Source of the DNA: Luteimonas padinae
GTDB taxonomy: Bacteria > Pseudomonadota > Gammaproteobacteria > Xanthomonadales > Xanthomonadaceae
Direction of reading: 5' to 3'
NCBI RefSeq assembly: GCF_014652935.1
Contig: NZ_BMZT01000014.1
Span: 629 to 45,165 of the forward strand
Length of the DNA: 44,537 nt
Shown: positions 38,438-44,537 of the stretch, one piece after another
Layout of the letters: every line of letters begins with the position of its first letter
Numbering within the stretch: position 1 is the first letter of the stretch
Program-made: the position numbers and the translations under genes
Notes under the pieces: generated by a model
What the model was told of the DNA's origin: nothing
Databases searched by the model: none
What the model saw: only the letters and a program-made list of their open reading frames with translations

Positions 38438-41023
38438 TCAGGCCTTGGCGAAGACGAGCTTTCCGGCGTCGGCGTCGATGCGGATGGTGTCGCCGTTCCC
38501 GAACTCGCCGGCCAGGATCTTCTGCGCCAGAGGGTTCTCCAGCTGCTGCTGGATCGCGCGCTTGAGCGGGCGGGCGCCGTAGACCGGGTCGAAGCCGACG
38601 TTGCCCAGCAGCTCGAACGCCGCGTCGCTGACCTCGATGCGGATGCCGCGCTCGCCCAGCCGCTTCTCGAGTCCGCGCATCTGGATCCGCGCGATCTCCT
38701 TGATCTGCGCCTTGTCGAGCGAGTGGAAGACCACGATGTCGTCCAGCCGGTTGATGAACTCCGGCCGGAAGTGCGACTGCACCACCGCCATCACGCCCGC
38801 CTTCATCTGCGTATAGGCCTCGGGCGAGTCGTCGCCATCGAACTCCTGGATCATCTGGCTGCCGAGGTTCGACGTCATCACAATCACCGTGTTGCGGAAG
38901 TCGACCGTGCGGCCCTGGCCATCGGTCAGGCGGCCGTCGTCGAGCACCTGCAGCAGGATGTTGAACACGTCCGGATGCGCCTTCTCGACCTCGTCGAGCA
39001 GGATCACGCTGTAGGGCCGGCGGCGCACCGCCTCGGTCAGGTAGCCGCCCTCCTCGTAGCCGACGTAGCCCGGGGGCGCACCGACCAGACGCGACACCGC
39101 GTGCTTCTCCATGAACTCGCTCATGTCGATGCGCACCATCGCGTCGCTGCTGTCGAACAGGAACTCGGCCAGCGCCTTGCACAGCTCGGTCTTGCCCACG
39201 CCGGTCGGGCCCAGGAACAGGAACGAACCACTTGGCCGGTCGGGATCGGACAGGCCCGCGCGCGAGCGGCGCACGGCGTCGGAGACGACCTTAATCGCCT
39301 CGTCCTGGCCGACCACGCGCGCGTGCAGCGCGTCCTCCATCTTCAAGAGCTTCTCGCGCTCGCCCTCCAGCATCTTGCTGACCGGGATACCGGTCCAGCG
39401 CGCCACCACCTCGGCGATCTCCTCGGCGGTCACCTTGTCCTGCAGCAGGGTGAAGCCGGTGGTCTCGGCCTCCTGCGCGGCCCTGAGCTGCTTCTCCAGT
39501 TCCGGCAGGCGGCCGTACTGGATCTCGCTCATCTTCGCGTAGTCCTGGGCGCGCTGGGCGGACTCGAGTTCGAGCTTCGCCGCCTCGATCTGCTCCTTGA
39601 TCTTCGTCGCGCCCTGCACGGTGGCCTTCTCGGCCTTCCAGACTTCCTCTAGGTCGTTGTACTCGCGCTCCAGGGTTTCGATCTCGCTTTCCAGGTCGGC
39701 CAGGCGCTGCTTCGACTCGGCGTCCTTCTCCTTCTTCAGCGCCTCGCGCTGGATCTTGAGCTGGATCAGTCGGCGCTCGCGGCGGTCGAGCTCCTCCGGC
39801 TTGGAGTCGATCTCCATGCGGATGCGCGACGCCGCCTCGTCCATCAGGTCGATGGCCTTGTCCGGCAGCTGGCGGTCGGCGATGTAGCGGTGGCTGAGCG
39901 TAGCCGCGGCCACGATCGCCGGGTCGGTGATCTCCACGCCATGGTGGACCGCGTACTTCTCCTTCAGCCCGCGCAGGATGGCGATGGTGTCCTCGACCGA
40001 GGGCTCGCCCACGAACACCTTCTGGAAGCGGCGCTCCAGCGCCGCATCCTTCTCCACGTACTTGCGGTATTCGTCGAGCGTGGTCGCACCGATGCAGTGC
40101 AGCTCGCCGCGCGCGAGCGCCGGCTTGAGCATGTTGCCGGCGTCCATCGCGCCCTCGGCCTTTCCGGCGCCGACCATGGTGTGCAGCTCGTCGATGAAGA
40201 GGATGATCCGGCCCTCGTTCTTGGCCAGGTCGTTGAGCACCGCCTTCAGCCGCTCTTCGAACTCGCCGCGGTACTTGGCGCCGGCGATCAGCGCGCCCAT
40301 GTCCAGGCTCAGCACGCGCTTGCCGCGCAGACCCTCGGGCACCTCGTTGTTGACGATGCGCTGGGCCAGGCCTTCCACGATCGCGGTCTTGCCCACACCG
40401 GGCTCGCCGATCAGCACCGGGTTGTTCTTGGTGCGCCGCTGCAGCACCTGGATGGTGCGGCGGATCTCCTCGTCGCGGCCGATCACCGGATCGAGCTTGC
40501 CGCTCTCGGCACGCGCGGTCAGGTCGATGGTGTACTTCTCCAGCGCCTGGCGCGCCTCCTCGGCACTGGCGTCGTCGACCTTCTCGCCGCCGCGCATGGC
40601 GTCGATCGCCGCCTCCAGCCGCGCCTTGTCGGCGCCGGCGGCCTTGAGCGCGCGACCGGCGTCGCCGCCGTCGTCGAGCGCGGCCAGCAGGAACAGTTCG
40701 GAAGCGATGAAGCCGTCGCCGCGCTGCTGCGCCAGCTTGTCGGTGAGGTTCAGCAGCCGCCCCAGGTCGTTGCCCAGCGACACCTGCCCGGCCTGGCCGG
40801 ACACCTTCGGCAGCCTTTCGAGGATCTCGCCCAGGCGCTCGCGCAGCACCGGCACGTTCACGCCGGCCTGCGCCAGCAGCGGCCCGCTGCCGCCACCGGA
40901 CTGGTCGAGCAGGGCCACCAGCACGTGCGCGGGTTCGATGAGGTTGTGGTCGCGGCCCACGGCCAGCGACTGTGCGTCGGCCAGCGCCTGCTGGAAACGC
41001 GAGGTGAGCTTGTCCATTCGCAT
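38438..41023 (-). CDS. clpB: ATP-dependent disaggregase ClpB
   Basis: ClpB is the hexameric AAA+ chaperone that rescues aggregated proteins together with DnaK. The 861-residue product starts at ATG 41023 (GAGG about 8 nt upstream); a second ATG lies 2 codons on. The N-domain ([17 protein letters not shown]) is followed by AAA1 with GEPGVGKT, the long coiled-coil M domain (~410-530, e.g. [20 protein letters not shown]), and AAA2 with GPTGVGKT and the pore loop GYVGYEEGG. Its length is that of ClpB, not ClpA or ClpC. I found no clear sigma-32 promoter upstream. Confidence 0.99.
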   Translation of the reverse strand: MRMDKLTSRFQQALADAQSLAVGRDHNLIEPAHVLVALLDQSGGGSGPLLAQAGVNVPVLRERLGEILERLPKVSGQAGQVSLGNDLGRLLNLTDKLAQQRGDGFIASELFLLAALDDGGDAGRALKAAGADKARLEAAIDAMRGGEKVDDASAEEARQALEKYTIDLTARAESGKLDPVIGRDEEIRRTIQVLQRRTKNNPVLIGEPGVGKTAIVEGLAQRIVNNEVPEGLRGKRVLSLDMGALIAGAKYRGEFEERLKAVLNDLAKNEGRIILFIDELHTMVGAGKAEGAMDAGNMLKPALARGELHCIGATTLDEYRKYVEKDAALERRFQKVFVGEPSVEDTIAILRGLKEKYAVHHGVEITDPAIVAAATLSHRYIADRQLPDKAIDLMDEAASRIRMEIDSKPEELDRRERRLIQLKIQREALKKEKDAESKQRLADLESEIETLEREYNDLEEVWKAEKATVQGATKIKEQIEAAKLELESAQRAQDYAKMSEIQYGRLPELEKQLRAAQEAETTGFTLLQDKVTAEEIAEVVARWTGIPVSKMLEGEREKLLKMEDALHARVVGQDEAIKVVSDAVRRSRAGLSDPDRPSGSFLFLGPTGVGKTELCKALAEFLFDSSDAMVRIDMSEFMEKHAVSRLVGAPPGYVGYEEGGYLTEAVRRRPYSVILLDEVEKAHPDVFNILLQVLDDGRLTDGQGRTVDFRNTVIVMTSNLGSQMIQEFDGDDSPEAYTQMKAGVMAVVQSHFRPEFINRLDDIVVFHSLDKAQIKEIARIQMRGLEKRLGERGIRIEVSDAAFELLGNVGFDPVYGARPLKRAIQQQLENPLAQKILAGEFGNGDTIRIDADAGKLVFAKA

Positions 41024-41184
41024 CGGATTGCCTCTGAAGTCGGGGCCGGCGCCAGCCGGCGATACCCAGGAAATGCGGGCCCGGCCCGCTCGATTCAAGG
41101 CGCCGAAGCGCCGGTTCCGCTGCCAACCCCCTCTGCCCGCGAACCCCCTCCGCCCACGCCCCCTCCTCCGCCCGCGCCCCCTTC

Positions 41185-41254
41185 TGTAGGAGCAGCTACA
41201 GCTGCGACCGCAATCCCGCAGCGGCCCGCCATCGCAGCTGTAGCTGCTCCTACA
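41185..41254. repeat. REP doublet, subtype 2
   Basis: GTAGGAGCAGCTACAGCTGC then GACC, ~20-bp spacer, and the inverse GCAGCTGTAGCTGCTCCTAC. It lies in the 268-bp gap between the divergent clpB and otsB. The rest of that gap is C-rich, low-complexity DNA (41120-41180). Confidence 0.95.
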
Positions 41255-41291
41255 GGAAACGCTCACGCCGCCTCGGCCAGACTCGCCCACC

Positions 41292-42047
41292 ATGGCCGCG
41301 ATCCCCGTGCTCCCGCCACCTCCGCCGATCGACGACGACTGCGCGCTGTTCCTCGACGTTGACGGCACCCTGCTGGAGCTGGCGCCCCGGCCGGACGAGG
41401 TCGAAGTGCCGCAGCAGCTGCGCGAGGCCCTGGCCGCGCTGCACGCGCGCCTGCGGGGCGCGGTGGCCCTGGTCAGCGGCCGCTCGCTGGCCACGCTCGA
41501 CCGCCTGCTCGCGCCCCCGCGCCTGCCGGCCTCGGGCCTGCATGGCCTGGAGCGCCGGCACGGGAGCCGCGTGCAGCGGGCGCCGCGCGCGCCCGAGGCG
41601 CTGCACCGCGTGCGCGGCGAGGCGGTGCGCGTGGCCGCCCGGCACCCCGGGGTGGTGATCGAGGACAAGGGCGCGGCGCTGGCCCTGCACTGGCGCGCCG
41701 CGCCGCAGGCCGGCGGCGATCTGCAGGCCTTCGCCCGCGCCGCGCTGCCACGGCTGCCCGGCTACCGGCTGCAGCCCGGGCACGATGTGATCGAGCTGCG
41801 GCCGGCGGCCAGCGGCGGCGTGCGCGCCGACAAGGGCGCCGCCATCCTCGCATTCCTGCAGGAGCCGCCGTTCGCGGGCCGCCGCCCGGTGTTCGCCGGC
41901 GACGACATCACCGACGAGGCCGGCTTCGCCGCGGTCAACGCCCATGACGGCATCAGCGTGCTGGTCGGCCCTCTGCGCGAGAGCGCGGCGCACTTCGCGC
42001 TGGCCGGCACCGCCGACGTCCACGCCTGGATCGGAGCATCGGCATGA
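41292..42047 (+). CDS. otsB: Trehalose-6-phosphate phosphatase OtsB
   Basis: OtsB dephosphorylates trehalose-6-phosphate in the last step of the OtsAB pathway. The 251-residue HAD-superfamily protein has the nucleophile motif [11 protein letters not shown] (D22, D24), [13 protein letters not shown] (motif II), [11 protein letters not shown], and motif [17 protein letters not shown]. It is cytoplasmic. It overlaps the following GH15 gene by 4 bp. No otsA is found in the window, although the partner synthase often follows in related species. Confidence 0.95.
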   Translation: MAAIPVLPPPPPIDDDCALFLDVDGTLLELAPRPDEVEVPQQLREALAALHARLRGAVALVSGRSLATLDRLLAPPRLPASGLHGLERRHGSRVQRAPRAPEALHRVRGEAVRVAARHPGVVIEDKGAALALHWRAAPQAGGDLQAFARAALPRLPGYRLQPGHDVIELRPAASGGVRADKGAAILAFLQEPPFAGRRPVFAGDDITDEAGFAAVNAHDGISVLVGPLRESAAHFALAGTADVHAWIGASA

Positions 42048-43819
42048 CCACCACCCTCGACCTCGGGCTGGTCGGCAACGGCAGCATCGCCGCGCTGGTC
42101 GACGCCCGCGCCCGCGTGGCCTGGTGCTGCATCCCCGCCTTCGACGGCGACCCCGCGTTCTGCGCGCTGCTCGAGCCCAGGGCCGGCGGCGGCGACTACG
42201 CCATCGAGCTCGAGGACTTCGAGGGCGCGACCCAGGCGTACGTGAACAACAGCGCGATCCTGCGCACCGTGCTGCGCGACCGCCACGGCGGCGCGGTCGA
42301 GATCACCGACTTCGCGCCGCGCTGGCGCCAGCACGGCCGCTTCTACCGCCCGGTGATGCTGGTGCGCCGGCTGCGCCCGCTCTCGGGCCGCCCGCGCATC
42401 CGCGTCGTGCTGCGGCCGCTGGCGAACTACGGCGCCGACGTGCCCGCGCAGACCTGGGGCAGCAACCACATCCGCTACGTGCTGCCGCAATTCACCCTGC
42501 GCCTGACCAGCGACGTGCCCGTCCGCCTGCTGCGCGAGTCGCTGCCGTTCGAGCTCGACGGCGAGCGCCACCTGGTGCTCGGCCCCGACGAGACCCTGGC
42601 CCAGCCGGTGGACGGCTTCGCCCGCAGCGCCGAGCGCCAGACCCTCGACTACTGGCGCGACTGGGTACGCTACCTGTCGATCCCGCTGGAGTGGCAGGAC
42701 GCGGTGATCCGCAGCGCGATCACGCTCAAGCTGTGCCAGTACGAGGAGACCGGCGCGATCGTCGCCGCCATCACCACCTCGATTCCCGAGGCGCCGCACA
42801 GCCAGCGCAACTGGGACTACCGCTATTGCTGGCTGCGCGATTCGGCCTTCGTGGTGCGCGCGCTCAACCGCCTCGGCGCCACGCGCACGATGGAAGGCTA
42901 CCTGCGCTACGTGCTCAACCTCGCCACCGGCGCCGACGGCCTGCAGCCGCTGTACGGCATCGCCTTCGAGAAGGAACTGGAAGAGCACGAGGTGCCGGAC
43001 ATGGCCGGATACCGCGGCATGGGGCCGGTGCGCCGCGGCAACCTGGCCTGGGTGCAGAAGCAGCACGACGTGTACGGCAGCGTGGTGCTGGCCGCCACCC
43101 AGCTGTTCTTCGACCAGCGCCTCGCGCGCCCCGGCGACATCGACGCCTTCCACCGGCTGGAGCCCGTCGGCGAGCAGGCCTGGGCGCTGTACGACCAGCC
43201 CGACGCCGGGATCTGGGAATTCCGCGGCCGCGCCGAGGTGCATACCTATTCCAGCGTCATGTGCTGGGCCGCCTGCGACCGCCTGGCGCGCATCGCGACG
43301 CACCTGGGCCTGGCCGCGCGCGCCGCGCACTGGCGCGGGCGTGCCGACGCGATGCGCGAAGCGATCCTGGCCCGCGCCTGGGACGCGGAGCTGGGCCACT
43401 TCGTCGAATCCGCCGAGGGCCGCCGCCTCGATGCCAGCCTGCTGCTGCTTGCCGAGCTGGGCTTCGTGGACGCGGACGACCCGCGCTTCGTGGCCACGGT
43501 CGAGGCCATCGGCACCCAGCTGCGGCGCGGCGACGGCCTGTTCCGCTACATCGCCCCCGACGACTTCGGTTCGCCGGAAACCAGCTTCACCATCTGCAGC
43601 TTCTGGTACATCGATGCGCTGGCCGCGATCGGCCGCGTCGACGAGGCGCGCCAGCAGTTCGAAAGCCTGCTGGCGCGGCGCAACCACCTCGGCCTGCTGT
43701 CGGAGGACATGGCCTTCGAGGACGGCGAGGCCTGGGGCAACTTCCCCCAGACCTACTCGCACGTGGGCGTGGTGATCGCCGCGATGCGGCTGTCGCGGCC
43801 CTGGTCCGACGCCGTCTGA
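42044..43819 (+). CDS. Glycoside hydrolase family 15 protein (trehalase/glucoamylase-like)
   Basis: The 591-residue product starts with the GH15 N-terminal domain LGLVGNGSIAALVDARARV. The (alpha/alpha)6 barrel begins at ~200 and includes HSQRNWDYRYCWLRDSAFVV, the hallmark substrate-pocket segment. It ends with TSFTICSFWYIDALAAIGRV and EDMAFEDGEAWGNFPQTYSHVG, regions bearing the catalytic base. There is no signal peptide, so it is cytoplasmic. The coupling to otsB suggests a GH15 trehalase or a maltooligosaccharide-acting enzyme in trehalose metabolism; the substrate is inferred only from context. Confidence 0.92.
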   Translation: MTTTLDLGLVGNGSIAALVDARARVAWCCIPAFDGDPAFCALLEPRAGGGDYAIELEDFEGATQAYVNNSAILRTVLRDRHGGAVEITDFAPRWRQHGRFYRPVMLVRRLRPLSGRPRIRVVLRPLANYGADVPAQTWGSNHIRYVLPQFTLRLTSDVPVRLLRESLPFELDGERHLVLGPDETLAQPVDGFARSAERQTLDYWRDWVRYLSIPLEWQDAVIRSAITLKLCQYEETGAIVAAITTSIPEAPHSQRNWDYRYCWLRDSAFVVRALNRLGATRTMEGYLRYVLNLATGADGLQPLYGIAFEKELEEHEVPDMAGYRGMGPVRRGNLAWVQKQHDVYGSVVLAATQLFFDQRLARPGDIDAFHRLEPVGEQAWALYDQPDAGIWEFRGRAEVHTYSSVMCWAACDRLARIATHLGLAARAAHWRGRADAMREAILARAWDAELGHFVESAEGRRLDASLLLLAELGFVDADDPRFVATVEAIGTQLRRGDGLFRYIAPDDFGSPETSFTICSFWYIDALAAIGRVDEARQQFESLLARRNHLGLLSEDMAFEDGEAWGNFPQTYSHVGVVIAAMRLSRPWSDAV

Positions 43820-43834
43820 CCTCCGCGCCGCGCC

Positions 43835-44368
43835 TTACGCGTCGGCGAGCGGCGTCGGCTGGATCACTTCCACCCAGTAGCCGTCGGGATCCTTGATGAA
43901 GGCGATGTCGCGCATCCGGCCGTCGGTCAGGCGCTTCTGGAATGGCACGCCCAGGTCCTCGAAGCGCGCGCAGGCCGCACGCAGGTCGGGCACGCTCACG
44001 CAGATGTGGCCGAAGCCGCGCGGGTCGGTGTTGCCGTCGTGGTACACGGGTCCGTCCTGCGACTCGGTGCCGTGGTTGTGGGTCAGCTCGAGCACGCCCT
44101 GCAGGCCGGCCACCCAGGCCTTGCGCTGCGCGTCATCGTCCGGGATGTCGGCCGGATCGACGATGGCGAGGAAATACAGCGAGAACGCCGCCTCGGGGAA
44201 ATCGCTGCGGCGCACCAGGCTGAAGCCAAGCACGCGGGTGTAGAAGTCCAGCGAGGCCTTCGCGTCCTTCACCCGCAGCATGGTGTGGTTGAAGACGAAG
44301 CCCTGCGTGGCCGCCTCGCGCGCGGAGACGCCGGGGACGCTGGCGAGGGTGGCGGCGGTATCGGTCAT
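43835..44368 (-). CDS. gloA: Lactoylglutathione lyase (glyoxalase I)
   Basis: The enzyme isomerises the methylglyoxal-glutathione hemithioacetal to S-lactoylglutathione. The 177-residue product has the four metal ligands H28 (FNHTMLRV), E94 (VLELTHNHG), H121 (GFGHICVSV) and E167 (YWVEVIQP). The insert DPADIPDDDAQRKAW and the ~20-residue N-terminal extension are typical of the longer, Zn-type (eukaryote- and Pseudomonas-like) class. It is convergent with the GH15 gene, 15 bp apart. Confidence 0.96.
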   Translation of the reverse strand: MTDTAATLASVPGVSAREAATQGFVFNHTMLRVKDAKASLDFYTRVLGFSLVRRSDFPEAAFSLYFLAIVDPADIPDDDAQRKAWVAGLQGVLELTHNHGTESQDGPVYHDGNTDPRGFGHICVSVPDLRAACARFEDLGVPFQKRLTDGRMRDIAFIKDPDGYWVEVIQPTPLADA

Positions 44369-44404
44369 GGTTGGAATGCTCGGTGTGGGGGGGATCTTTC
44401 TTTC

Positions 44405-44475
44405 TGTAGGAGCGGCTACAGCCGCAACCGGACGTTTTGCGGTACCGGAACGCTGGTCGCGGCTATAGCCGCTTG
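44405..44475. repeat. REP doublet, subtype 1 (right arm incomplete)
   Basis: GTAGGAGCGGCTACAGCCGC then AACC, and the inverse GGTCGCGGCTATAGCCGC, after which the expected TCCTAC is replaced by TTGTGT. It lies upstream of gloA. Nothing further is recognisable in 44476-44537. Confidence 0.88.
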
Positions 44476-44537
44476 TGTCTTTGCTTTGTTCTAGCGTGTA
44501 GGCGAGAGCGGAGTGCGGGACGCCGACCAGCCGGGGT

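Noticed and set aside
38438..41668. N-terminal extension of ClpB to 41668
   Set aside because: The extra ~215 codons cross a REP and the antisense of otsB. The ClpB N-domain starts at 41023 with a ribosome binding site.

Overview
The window is a very GC-rich stretch of gammaproteobacterial chromosome. Gene order and protein sequence point to the Xanthomonadaceae (Lysobacter/Luteimonas/Pseudoxanthomonas-like). The main clues are the Xanthomonas-type YebC start, the ruvC-ruvA and ruvB-ybgC-tolQRAB-pal-cpoB-queE-queC blocks, the TonB-dependent receptor and the GTAG-headed REP palindromes. The genus assignment is inference.

Layout. 1-2398: truncated start of a large secreted DUF11-repeat surface protein. 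2399-3240: mostly non-coding, with a decayed integrase 5' end, an array of 10-bp direct repeats, and tRNA-Lys(TTT) with its terminator, which look like the scar of an integrative element. 3334-12064: a truncated haemoglobin, queC and queE (queuosine precursor synthesis), the Tol-Pal envelope machine (ybgC-tolQRAB-pal-cpoB) and ruvB. 12195-16848: a complete periplasmic nitrate reductase operon napEFDABC, including a 53-residue NapE that is easy to miss. 16988-21894: a luciferase-like oxidoreductase, the Kup potassium transporter, ruvA, ruvC and yebC. 21968-25083: an alpha/beta hydrolase, a GNAT acetyltransferase and aspS. 25084-25673: non-coding, with two unusual branched palindromic elements. 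25674-35643: an MFS carrier, a cation/proton antiporter with a FmdB-type zinc ribbon, a lipoprotein, a universal stress protein, an ABC-F ATPase, a prolyl-hydroxylase-like dioxygenase and a TonB-dependent receptor. 35939-44368: a Kef/YbaL-type antiporter, a REP-associated tyrosine transposase (RAYT), clpB, otsB with a GH15 glycosidase, and gloA.

The most striking feature is a REP/RAYT system. A 159-residue HUH transposase (37822-38301) sits between two REP doublets that are inverted copies of each other. Seven further REP loci of two subtypes are scattered through the window. They lie mostly at 3' ends of genes, but one doublet is inserted in frame inside an ABC-F gene, and in two genes the conserved GTAG head of the REP supplies the TAG stop codon.

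Other points of interest are two three-way-junction-like DNA elements at 25195-25495, 10-bp-phased direct repeats beside tRNA-Lys, a NapB with a lipobox, and a 15-bp tandem array that grows out of a REP.
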